Below the pieces are notes generated by a model that saw nothing but the letters and a program-made list of their open reading frames with translations, was not told the DNA's origin and ran no database searches. The translations under genes were made by a program, and so were the position numbers. This document shows, piece by piece, positions 14,601 to 28,359 of a stretch of DNA of 64,000 bases. Source of the DNA: Maratus speciosus (lineage: Eukaryota; Arthropoda; Arachnida; Araneae; Salticidae); contig OZ010791.1 in assembly GCA_963932465.1 (NCBI GenBank), positions 153,619,915 through 153,683,914 on the forward strand. The letters are read 5' to 3'. Each line of letters opens with the position of its first letter. The first letter of the stretch is position 1.

Positions 14601-17058
14601 TAAAGAAGATATAAAGCCAGATATTTCCTTCTGTTTCTAGGAAAATTCGGTGATTAAAATGTATGGGGTGTTATCTTTTTTTTCCAGACTGTACACATGT
14701 GAATTCCTAATGATAATTGAACATTTTGATGTTTTTGAACTTAATTATAAATTAATTTTAAGGCATTTTTTCCACTAGCAGAGCACAGGGGATAAATCGT
14801 CAAACATTCTTTAGGATTACAGATGTATACCAATTACAACAACAATGGAGTTATTATGTTGTACATATGTGTGAAACCACACTCGCTAAAATATGCCAAC
14901 TGGCTGTGAAACTGCTACAATGAAATATTTTAAACACAATAAGTAGAAAATATAAATAAAAAATAAAGAGAGTATTGGTTTTTTAAATATACTTTAATTG
15001 ATTAATAGTTTAGCTTTAAATAAATTATGATTATGCATTGAGTAATCAAATTAGAAATCCTTCTTTTAACTAATTCACCAGTTTACACTTTCTACCAAGC
15101 ATAAATCAAAGCAGTGAGTTTTCTATAGTCAGGGCCTACACCAAATAACTGTATTGTAATGGAAATTTTTGGAATAACATGAATTGCAACCATGAACCCT
15201 TTTTTTCCATGTTACTTTTATACCTATTTTTATTCAAATACATATTTTTTTCATAGTTATAATAATTTAAGTAGTACAAGGTTCCTACACAATTCTGGTA
15301 AACAAATTCCCTGACTTTTCCAAGTTTCCCCTGACCTTTTTCAAAAATTCCCTTGACTTTTTCAATAAAAATTCGGCTTATATATTGTTGTAAAACCTTC
15401 CACATTGTACAACTTTAATCTATATATATACTAAGAAAAGTATGTGCTGTATGAATTTCTGATTTTTAATTATTTTTCATATTATGCTATTGTTATACAG
15501 TTTGCATAAATTTCATATAAAAATTTTAGATTGGATGAAGAATAATTCAAAATTTCTTCATTTATGACAATAATCAAGATTCTGATGGGAATTAGAACAT
15601 CAAAAATTCCCTGACCACTTCAAACATTTAAAAATTTCCCTGACTTTTTGCCTTAATTTTCAAATTCCCTGACTTTTCCCTGTTTTCCTGACTAGTAGGA
15701 ACACTGTAGTACTATGTATAATAACTGAATTTAGCTGATGTAAATCGAGAGAAAAAAATAAATGGAACTGCATCATTTCACTTTCACATCTCTTTTAATT
15801 TTTATGATTTTTTTTGTCCAATCGAGTTCAATGGATATCAAATCTGAAGTATATATAAAGAGGGCTACAGAAAAGAAATAAAAAAAAAGAAAAGAAACAA
15901 ATCATATTAGAAATGCCCGTCCTAAACTGAAAATAAATAAAAACAGAAATTTGATAATATAGAAATAATTTTTCAGCATTCTTAATTAGTTTTGAAAAGT
16001 TTTGTTTTAAAAATATATAAAACATTCTGATATCAAAATAAATACAAGCATAACAAACAAATTATGATAAGTTATAAAGGAAGGAGATGAATACTAGAAA
16101 TACTCAAATTCATTGCATTGATAATATTAAGAATACAATAAACCCTAGTGAAATTTCTGAATAAGATAAAATTGCTTCTACTAAAATGTAACAAGTAGAG
16201 CAGCATTTACATGCAGGGCACGATCAAGTCAAAGAGAGGCCCAAGACCAGATATTTATTTAGGGAGCTCCTCCTCCTTACAGAGTTCCTAGCAAAACTTG
16301 ACTGGCAAATTTCCTGACTTTCCCTGACCAAATCTCAAAAAATTCCCTGACTTTCCCTGACTCAAAACAGACATACAACGAAATTTGCTACTTATTTTCA
16401 GAATCCTTTATCAAAATTAATGATTTTTTTCTGCGATCTTTCTTCAAATTTCTCTAATTTTTTTTTGCCTATTGTTTGATGAACTTCGTGATTTTATGCC
16501 GAGACTATTTGATGAATGTCGCGCCCTTTTTCATTTTTTGTTCAAAACTTTTCCATGACTTTTTAGAAAATATTTGTAAATTCCCTGACTTTTCTTACAT
16601 ATTTTGAAATTTCCCCGACTTTCCAGATTTTCCCTGACTTTTCATGACACTGGGAACCCTGCCTTATACCGTCCCAAAAAAATAAACATCTCCTGTGCCT
16701 TAGAATACAAATATGAATACATAAATACATATTTCGATGAACAACTTTTTTGTTTTTAATCTTATCTTTCTCTAAGAGTACAAAATATCAATTATAATGA
16801 GTAACAAAATCGAAATAGAATAAAATGTCAGCTTTCTGAAAATTTCACACCAAGTTTCGGGATCTCCTAAAATCAGGAGCCCAGAGTCACGGCCCAGATG
16901 GCTCATGCTTTAATCCGGTACTGTTTACATGTTTCATATTTATAAGTCATTTCATTATGGTTCAAAAATATGAAAGTATATTAAGCCTTTAAAACTAAGA
17001 CTTTTTTTATTATTATACATCTATTCAATTATATGTCATTAAAAAAAAAGATCTCATA

Positions 17059-17133
<75 letters not shown>

Positions 17134-20100
17134 AATGCTTTAGTGTACAAACAAGATGAGAAAAAAAATGTTAAAGTCAAAATAAATTACATAAATGTTA
17201 CTTATATATAAGAGAACAAGTAAGAAAAATCATGCATTAAGCATAGATTATGAAACACTTTCCAAGACTTCCTGAATGCTTTAACAAAACTTCGTTATTT
17301 AGGGAAATAAGGTATATAAGAGAACTATGTAAACATTTTAGAAAACACATAACACACTTGAAAAACTGATTTGCAGTTACTGCCCATAGCAAATATGTAT
17401 TCCAATTCTTTTGAACAGCCCTGTATTTGATCTGTAGGTTGATATATATACTATATAATGAGGAAATTTAGTTTAGCAAGAAAACACATAATAGGTTGAA
17501 ATTTCTCTTTCAGCAATTTATACTAATAGATAGAAACATACTTGTATACTAAATGCAATTCAGCATAAAAATGCCTAACTCATTTTAAAATCACCTTTAA
17601 GCAATTTTCAATCATACCCAGTAACCCTTACAAATTTTTTTGTGTTGCCCTGTATATCAATTACAGCATTTATACACACCATATACAATGCATAAATATA
17701 GCAAAACATAAAAGCACATAACATAATTAAAAATGCATTTCCAGCAATCATCGCTACTGTACAGTACTTCGGATACAATATAGTATCTGAAATATTTTGT
17801 GTGTCCCTGTAAATGCTATGCACTTCGTATTATCCATAAAATAAGTTATAGAAAACCTCAGCAACGTATATCAATTTCATTATACATGAAATAATTTAAC
17901 ATAATTAAAATATGCCGGAAAAAATTCCCTCCACCCCTATATCATTATGCAACGGAATTCTTTTGTATGGCCCTGTAAATTAATAATAACTATTTTTTTG
18001 CGCTGCATATTTTACAGAAAATGCATATTTTAGTGCACATGATAAATGCCTATCAGTTTTATTATGTTTGAAAGCACGTAACATCATTCAAAATCATTTT
18101 TAATGATTTTTTCCCATAGGCTGTAATGTAACAGAAAACTTCTGACTGTCCCTGTAAATCAACTAAACATGCTACAAACTTCATTTGAAATAGAATTCGT
18201 TCTATGGTAGAGGTCACTAACATCCAAAAATTTCAGAACGATCAATGTATATTTATGGGAGTTAGAGTGCGTACAGACGGACAGACAAACCAAAGTCATA
18301 AACACTTTTCAACTTTGTTGGAAAGTGTTAAAAACACCAAACAGGTCATCAGTTGAGGAGCAAAAATTTGTATGGTCTAAATCGTATACATCGTAAAATA
18401 TTTCATGAAAAATCAGGGAAAAAATGGCTAAATAAATATACAGGAAAAAAGCAACTGTAAACATAAAAGGAGATGAAGAGAAAGAGTAATCTTTATCAAT
18501 TTGTATTAGTAGAATTAGCCTTATCAAATATTACATGGGCTATTTTTTTTTTCTTTTACCTCCAATGGGACATAAATTCAAAACAAGTGTAAGTATGACA
18601 ATGATTTTACATACAAAAGTTAGGTACAATCTCACTTTTTTTTTTTAAAACGTAATCATTTTGAAGATTCTTTAGCAACATTATCATAGGCTGAATAAAA
18701 AAACAGCCCTTCTAGATAGCAACAATATATATTATACCACTGATTGAATTTATTGTATGAATGAATCTCAGCAATATAAAACCTCTTTACATATATTAAA
18801 ACAAAAAATAACTTACCTTTACCCACACCATTTTATGAAGGGTATCCATGCCTAGCATTTCCTAAAACAAAAGAAAAAAAGTTTAAATTATTAGGTATAC
18901 AACAAAATAGGTAAAAATATTATGCTATAGAACAAAGACAGAAAATAACTTCAATATCAAAATAATAACTATAAAACAGTCATAAAACACCAGTATTCAA
19001 TTACATTTAATAAAAACTTTGAAACTAAGTTTCAATTACCTTAAAAGGTGTTAAAAAAACATGAAATATATATTTCAGTCCTCCCTGGACCATTTTCAAT
19101 ACAATTCGTACTGAACCAGACTTGTTTTCTGCTGGGCCTCTCTTCTATCCCCTTTCCTCTTCTTTGCATATTCGTGTCTCTTCCTAATCATCTCTCACCA
19201 ACCTTGCTCCACTAGCACATGTTCCATGCGGTTGATCACCTTGCTCTCACTCACACTTTTCACGGCCTCTCTCTTTAGGGCATGGTTAAAGTTATCATAA
19301 TTTACTAGCTTTTTGGTGCGCTGAAATTCAATTTCCAGCCTCTCCTCCGCATTGAGCCTTACCAAAGCCATTGTTACTCTTTACCTTTCTTTATATCCTC
19401 CCTGTGCTCTTTTACTCTTTTCTATAGTCTTCACTTCATTACTCCAATATAATCCAATATACTCCAAAAAGCTAGCAAATTATGAGAACTTTAAGCATGC
19501 CCTAAAGAGAGAGGCCATGGAAAATGTGAGGGAGAGCAGGGCGATCAACTGTATGGAACATGCACTAGTGGAGCAAGGTTGGCGAGAGATGATTAGGGAG
19601 CGACATGAATATGCGAAGAAGAGGAAGGGGGATCGGAAAAGAGGCCCAGCAGAAAACAAGTCTGGTTCAGTACAAAATTGAAAATGGTCTAGGGAGGACC
19701 GAAATATATATTTCATGTTTTTTTTACACCTTTTATGGTAATTGAAACTTGGTTTCAAAGTTTTTATTAAATGTAATCAAAATAATAAATGTATATAAAA
19801 TACACCTTCTGAAATAATTCAGTCATTTTAATAAAAGTTTTTTTTCTCTCATCATAATATTGATGAAGTATCAGCAACATGGTTTAAATGATTTTTATTA
19901 AAAAACAGAAGTATAATTTAAATATTCTCTCTTTTTCAAGAATTTTGTTGTTATATTCTAGAATTGCTATCAGTAGTCTAACTAGGCAAAATCTGTGTCC
20001 TCCTTGGAACCCCTTCACAATGTAACATTTAGTACAAGAGGACCCAATTCCATGAAAGAGAACTCTTCATATTTCTTTTTATTCTGCTATATTTGAAATT

Positions 20101-23100
20101 AGTAATTGGCAAACAAAATAAACTCACCAGAAAGGAAAACTTTAGCAGAAGGATTTTTAAAAAGTTAGTACTAACAAATACTTAGTTTGAATAGATCAGT
20201 TTCAGCTGACGTCACGGCTCTAAGCACGTGACCTCTAGAGAAAAATTTGGGGGGCAAACAAATAATATTCGAAGTTTTCTTTGACTCGTACTTTCACATC
20301 GGTCATCGTGAATCACATTGCTGTTGCTTTTGTTGTGAAATATTTCACTTTATAAATCTGAGCCTATATTTCAAAGTTTTTGTGAGCGACTATTTATATT
20401 ATTGTAATATCTTATTGCAGGTGTTATCACGTAAATTATCACATTTATTCGCATCACCATGCCAGCGACTTGTTGTGTAAAAATGTGCGGTAATCGTTCG
20501 AACAGGAAACATTAAATCCTATTATAGATTACCAGGCATTCCAAAGACAGATAATATTATGAGAAAAAAGTTGCATGAAGAAAGGTGACAGAGATGGTTG
20601 TCATCGTAATATTGTGAGAATTAATTTTACGATTTTTATTATGAATGAAATCACAATTACATGAAATTTGTTATTAATTCATGTGCAGAAATGTATGCTT
20701 AATTTTCCAATAACAAGATGAAAATCTCTGATTTTCTAAGAATGCACTTCTCTTACCCAGTTGCAGGCAAATTGTTTATAAGATTCAAGGCTTTAAGGTA
20801 CTTCTTAGTTATCCCGTCGACCAAATTGCTGTCACCAAATTGTAAGATTAAATGCCAATAATGGTTGCCATTAATTAATTGTAAGATTAAATGCCAATAA
20901 TGGCCAATAAAACCATTAATTCGAGGTTTTATTTGTATTTTTATTAATGTTTTACTAATTTATTTGTTCTTTCGTTATTTAAAATAAAAATTATGTCAAT
21001 GTGTATAATTTGGTGAGTGGTTTGGCGATTTATATAATTTGGCAAAATTGGTCTATGGAATAACTAAGGAGTACCGGCTTTTATAACACCTGAAGTCTTT
21101 CTTAGTATATAAACTTTGCCCATAAACTAAATAGTTTACGATGTCAAAATAACTAACGTCGGGTAAAACCGCTACATATTTCTTCAAATCATTTTTTTAA
21201 AAACTGTATGGATCTACACAGGAAATAACACTAATTTTGGAAGCATATCGTTCCTTAGCTTTAGTATCATTCAGTTCTTGGCACAGATGTCATATACGCA
21301 CCATATTGGTGCGATTTTTTCTGATGCCAATTTGGCGAAAACATCAACAGTGTAAACAACAATATCCGGGTTACCGTATCAAGCAAAATATTGACACATT
21401 GGCGCCAGTTAAGTAGTCGTTGTGTATATGACATTGGCGTCAGGAAAAAATTGCACCAATATGGTACGCATATGACATCTGTGACCAATTCTTCATAATA
21501 TTTTGAAGACATTTTACTTCGTTAAGTTTAAAAACTTGCTCTAATTTAGATGGATAAAGATAGTGAAAGAAAAATTCACTAAACAAAAACAAAGTGGTTT
21601 GTCTTGCGGCCGAAGTAGAATAGAAGTAGGAGTACAGAGTACTGTATTATTATTTGTTTGCCCACCAAAAGTGGTTGCCATGGGTTGTTGCAAGGTTTGT
21701 GATCACATGGTTGAAACTGATCTATTAAAGTAATTGAATATTATCTACTGCCACAAAATTTTATTTTTCATGAAACTATAATAAATTTCATAAAAATAAC
21801 TTTTTCTAAAATGGAGACGCAGTAAAAGAATAAATGAAAAATTGCAGTGACCTCTGATTAGTAATGTCAGTGCATATACTAAGCATTTAAAATTACATTA
21901 GAAAGAAAAAAACATGGAAATCTGACAGCATCTCAATTTCAAATACAGTAATAAAATATATATAAAACTAGCAAGCAGTATACCTGTTTTTGACATGGTC
22001 GAAAATGAAAAGGAAAAAATAAATGGTCATGTGCCAGTATTATTCACGCACAGAGGGTTCCGTACAATAATATATGAATTAGTAAGTGTATTATTAAAAA
22101 AGTACCTTTGCTAAATGAATACTAAGACTTTGTAAAAACTGTACAACATAGGGTTGGGTACAGCTGTATAGTATACAGGGTGCAAAGGAAAGTCCCTTTA
22201 ACCTGAAAATACTTGCAAACGGAGAGAGCTACAGCTATACAAGTGAGGTAACGGTACAGTAAAGCGACTATGCCCAACCTAATACAAATGACAGTAGCAC
22301 CCCCAAAATCGATGAGCAACGATTCTACTTTGCCTTCACATTCAGGAAATGTAGCTGTGCACAATTGCAGATTGTGACGTTGTACTGTGCTGTAATGTCT
22401 GTAAAGATTTAATTTCCAATGCATTTAAAATTTTAGAAAAACCCTTTCAGGGCCAGAGGAATTCTGATCGTAAAATGATGAAATAATTGACTGACACCAG
22501 AATATTCAAACGAATGTCTCAGAAAACAAAAAACCTGCTAATTTGCACTTTCATTACAAAAGCAAAATTTTATTAAAATATTCTTGGTACCATTTGTCAG
22601 TTTTGGAATTAAAATTAGGTGGCTTGACCGTCTAGCCACCGCCCTTGAAAGGGTTAAATATATGTTGTCGTATTAAAGAGGCTTGCAATAGACGTTCCAT
22701 GCTGAGAAACGTGCATGCAGAATTGCTCTCACGAATACAAATGTGTATCGTGAGCAATGGCAAACTTTTCGAACATACTAAATATTAACTTTTTATCACT
22801 GTGAGACAGTTTGTCCTTTTTTTCGTATGTGATGTTATCAAAATGTATTGAGATAAGTACGTAACTATAGCATAAATTGTGTGTATTTCTTCATACTTCT
22901 GGGTATTCCATTCAAACGTTTACACAAAATGGAGTGCATCGATTTCGGACATTTTTGGGTTAACAGGCGAAGATTTATCTTATCCATGTAAACCAAATGT
23001 TGTATTCTACTAATTAATTGATGCTCTAAAACTTTCTAACTGGAAATTTTGCTCTATCTCTTTTCATTTTGCAGTGGCTATCTTCAAAATTTTGCCACTA

Positions 23101-26100
23101 GGGGGTGCTGCTGTTGTTTTCATTAAATCGGGCGTAGTCGCTTTACTATACTGTTGTTATAATAAGATGCCTTATTATAACAAAAATAAATAAATAAATA
23201 AATAAAGTTTATTCCCAATTATAAGTTAACTCTTATATTATATACAGTGGAACTTCTCTTTAACGAAGTCTTCATTTAACGAATTTTTCTACATAACGAA
23301 ATTTTCTGCTGAATCTTGATTTTGAATACCATTAACATATAAATTAATCTACATACTACAAAAAATATATTCTATACAACAAAGTTTATTCCACTTTCAT
23401 GTGTGTACAATACTGAAACGGAATGATTGCTGTTGTGATGGGTGCATGAATTTAATGCAGTGGATTGTACGAAATTATTTATTTATTCAATCATTTTCAT
23501 TCTTCATGGTGCTAAACAAAACAATTTTTTTCACACTAAGAAAAACATTTGGTATCACTACTCTCTGGTGCTGACAGTGGAAGGGAAGTTAAAATCCCCT
23601 TTTCACACTCAATGACCAAAAAGATGCATTGACGAAGTGGCACTAGATGCAATGATGCGGCTTCAAAACTGATACTGAATTAAGTGTTTCTGAATCCGAT
23701 ACCTGTTTCTCAGACCTGGAGGAAAAATGCTACCAAGAGAAAGACATCGGAGGTCTTAAATGTGTAGAACTCTCTAACTTTCTCAAGATTGATGAATGAT
23801 GAAGACATTGTGACAGCTGAATATCCTACTGATGATGACATACTGCAAAGTGTAAGAAAATGTAGTGAAGAAACTACAGTGAGCGATGAAGATGATAAAG
23901 AAGAAGAAATTGGAAGACCTTCAAAGGGAGATTCCAGTTTCACAAAAATATTACAGATGAATTGTTCGAATACTTAAGTGCGAAAATTTTTATAAGCTGT
24001 ATATTTTTTATAGGAAACCTGTATAAAGTAATATTACAGATTTTTTTTAAGTTAATTTTTGGAATACTAAGAAAAAAGAGAAAAGGTATGCTACCCGTCA
24101 GTTTTTGTTTACCTCTCCGTATTATAGGTTTTTTTAGACATTATTCTAATTAAATGTTTCTAATATATCTACATTCCATAAAAAAAGTTACTGCCCAAAT
24201 TAAAATGCTTTCTTCTAATATTTCCATTTCATTTGTATTTTCCATTTTAAGCATGTGTATTTTATCATGCAAATTTCATGAATTTAAGTTGATTTCTATT
24301 CAATGAAATATTTAACTGTAATGATGAGACTTCGTTCAAGTGAAGTTTCACTGTATTTTGTCACAAGGGTATCAACGGAATAACATCCAAGGAAAGGGCA
24401 GGGTATCAGCAGAATAACATCCAGGGAAAGTGCAAGATATTTTTGGGAGCCAATGTTCGTTGTAATAAGAGGCCTTATTATAAGAAAAATAAAATAAAAT
24501 AAAGTTTATTCCCACTCAAAGCTATTTGGCAAAACAAATTTAACTTCCCCACCCACCCACCCTTCAAAATTATCAATAATGAAGAAAATTTAGTTGAAAT
24601 TTCAAAATAAATGGAGGGCTATGGCCTTCTTCTGCTAGTCATTGCTGGCACCTATGTTTTGTAATAAAAATGTATGAACACATTTCTGAATTGAAAAGAA
24701 TTGCACATTAAACATACATAACTTATAGCTAAGCCTCCCCTTTCATGTAATTACAAAATTATTTTTTAAATAAAAAGCTAATTAATGTGTCACAAGTATT
24801 TCCTTACTTTTCCTAGAGGTCCACAGTAGAGATTGAAATCAGCTTCCAGAGCTTTACGAGGAAATGATGGTAATTTCATCAGCTCCTCGTGTAAGAAAAA
24901 TACTCTTTGGGCTATCTGTGTGTTAGATTTCAAAATTGCTAAGCTCATCAAAACCTGAAAATAAATAAATAAATAAATCATGGGAAAGAGATTAATATTT
25001 TAATTTATTGTTCAAAGTTATTGAGGTTGTATAAAAGAATTTATCATTTAAAAATGAATAATAAAGGTGATTATAATATATATATATACTAATAAAAGAA
25101 AAGATCAATCTGTCTGTATGTTGGCAATGGCTAACAAAATCTGTCATGCACAGAGATAAGAAAATTAGATAGTCCAAGGCAGCCCCTGTTGTACCTGAGG
25201 CTTAGATTTTTAATTTTTTGATAATTACCTGATATTAATTAAAAATTTATTAAAAAAGCTTTTTTTTTTTAATTGATGGAGGTGTGTTTGTGCATGCTCT
25301 GCTCCGTCCCATATTTTTCAAACCCGTAGAAGGCACGAGCCAAATGCTGTATATTTTTTTGCCACTTGTCTTAACGTACTATGTGCGAACCATTCAAATA
25401 CAGAAACAAGGAATAAATATTCTTAAATTTCGCACTTTTATGTTTTAAGCACTGCAATCAGTTTGAATAAATATTGTTGCTAACCCTTAGAAAATACTTT
25501 TTGAAAAAGAGTCGTTTTCGCTATTGACTTTTTCTCCCTTTTAGCAAATGCTCCCCCAGCGTTCAATTTTGGAGATACCAATTACCAAAAAATATGTATT
25601 TAAAGCTGAGACCTTCTACTTTTAGGAGGAGCAATCAGTTTTCAAAAATACATATTTTAACCCTTTAAAAAAATTCACAACTGCAGGTCACTTCAAGCCT
25701 CCTGGAGACTATCTTTTTTAAATGTCCATATTTCGACACAATATTTTTAGAGCATCTCGGCAGACCAGATTTACATCACATACAAAAATTCCGAAACGTT
25801 CTGATGAGTGGAAGCATTTTAAAAGAATAAAATCTGAGAAATTTTTGAAGAAAACGTTAAATAGTGGGGTGCCTTGGCATGGCTTCGACTCATGTTTTGA
25901 CTAATAAATATGCATATTTTTTTATGAAATTTTATAAAGGACTCTGATACACTTATATTTATAATTGATTGAAATTTCAGAGAGTTTGGACGATAAGAAT
26001 TATTTTTTGTTGTTGTTGTTGTTATGTTAAAGAATCTAACATGAAAACACAAGTGGAAAAAAAAAAGATAAAATGAAGAAAACATAATTCCTTTACAACT

Positions 26101-26812
26101 AGATATCAATATTTTTTTACGAAATTGTTATATGAATTGCAAAACCATTATATTTATAACCGATCAAAATGTCAAAGAATTCGGACAAAAAGAACTATAA
26201 GAGTTTGGACAAAAAGAACTATTAAAAAATAATAATAATAAAAACTATAAAATGACCTTACAGGAAAAAACAAGAAAATGTCTTCTTACAGCACTTTACA
26301 TTTAAATATCAATATTTTTTTGTGAATTTTTCATTTAAAAATATAAAAAAATTGGGTTAAAGATATAAAATTGTACAAATTTGAGGTTTATTTAAGGTTA
26401 TTATTATGGACCCAAGCAGTACAGGACAGGTCAGCTAGTATACATATATAATAGCTTAAATTATCTATCTATATATTATCTATCTATATATTATCTATCT
26501 ATATATTATCTATCTATCTATATATATATACATTGCACTTCATATATGAGAGTGTCTTCTTTTCTTAATAAAATACAAACGGCATAAATATACCTAAATA
26601 TATAGAATATGCAACATGTTTCTAGGGAATGAATTCTTCTCACTCGGACTAAAATACATGTATGCAACTACTACAAGAACAGAAACATTATAATACTATC
26701 ACATGCTTTAACTAAACGAAAAAAAGATTCATTTCTTCAAAATGCATTTCTTATTCTGTACTTTTATAAAGTATTTAAAATATTTGTAATTTATAGAATT
26801 TTCTATTACTTT

Positions 26813-26850
<38 letters not shown>

Positions 26851-28321
26851 TATTTTGATCTTTCTGTGAATATGAAACAAAAAATTAAACAGCATTATGG
26901 TTAAACATTTAAAGGTCTATCTTTATATTTATGTATTAATTTACTTGAGTAATTGATACATAAACATAATCATACAGAAAATTCTTAACATTGCTATTCT
27001 TAGATAGTTTTATTTATTTATTATTATTATTATTAAATAAAAACACAAGTGCAAAGGACAATTTTATAGAATTCACTTTTAGCATAACTTTCCTCTTCCA
27101 ATTAAATATCTAGTAGCACATATAGGTATATTTTCTATAAAAATTTGGATAGTTGGTGTATTTTAAACATAAAAATGTACTTTTCGGTTTACAATTTAAC
27201 ATAAAATTATTGGAGAATATACATAAACGAAAACATTTAAAATAATTTAAATCGTATTTTACAAAAATACTTCTTAAAAAAATTCAAATAAAAAATATAC
27301 TTATACATACATATAAATTTTATATATATAACTAGGGGGCTCTGCCCCCTGCAAGCTATGCTCGCCAACCCCCGTTCAGACATCGCAGAATCTAAAAACA
27401 CACTAACTTAATGGGTTTTAAAAATATTAGAGAAGATTGAATTATACTGAAAAAAGCTGTGCAGCTCTCCCTGTAAACGGGTTTCCATTCAATTCCCTTT
27501 GATTGCAAAAATTTAAAGGCCGAATCAGTTGCTGTTAAGACATCCAATGGTTGTTTTTGTTTTTGATTAAAGAGGATGAGTTAAACATTTGAAAAGAAGC
27601 TAAAATAAAACGAATTACGTACACAGAGTCTTTGTCTCCTGGTATTTTAAAACAATCTCTATAACAATAGCCTAAGTCATGTGACTATCATCAACAGTTC
27701 CAGGCAGACCACTTCACATTTTATACTCTAGGTGCCATTTTGGTACGTTAATGTTAGCCAGGCACAGGTGATAAGTCATTAAATATTGTTCTATCGCCAT
27801 CATTTCATCTATTTTATAATAGTTCAAGTCATCAACTGCCATAAACAAATACGGCCTGATCCCTTCGCCTTTCATATGAAAGTTTGGCACAGATGTCATA
27901 TATGCCAATCTGGGGAAAGCATCAACAGCATAAACAACATCCGGCTTACCATATCAAACAAAATAATGATACTCTAGTGCCAGTTAAGTACCTGTTGCAT
28001 ATATGACATTGGCGTCAGAAAAAAATTGCGCCAATATGGGGCTGTATATGACATCTGTGCCGAAAGTTCTCCATTTTGATTAAAACGCCAAATTTTTCCC
28101 GAATAAAACTACATAAAAGTTGCCATGGTCGCAAAGAATTCTTGGTACTGTTACGCTAGCTGGGTGCAAATTACGCCAATAGCTTTTATTCAATTCGCCA
28201 GTTAGGATTTTTTTTTTTTCGAGTGGTAAAAAAACATTGATTTGAAGTTGAAATTAAATGTCATGGTTTGTTGCATTATTTAATATTTAGCCAGATATCA
28301 TATACCCACCGCAGGTTTGGC

Positions 28322-28359
<38 letters not shown>

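Larger units (their letters stand above)
20190..21726 (+). mobile_element. THAP-domain DNA transposon remnant with nested MITE
   Basis: The ends are inverted: ATAGATCAGTTTCA at the left, TGAAACTGATCTAT at the right. Subterminal GGGCAAACAAATAAT is also mirrored (about 20252 and 21650). From ATG at 20459 the plus strand reads PATCCVKMCGNRSN, then after a frameshift YYRLPGIPKTDNIMRKKL. That is the C2CH start of a THAP zinc finger, found in P-element and related transposases. The rest of the transposase is absent. A CRE-like TGACGTCA and an E-box CACGTG lie in the left end. Confidence 0.75.
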
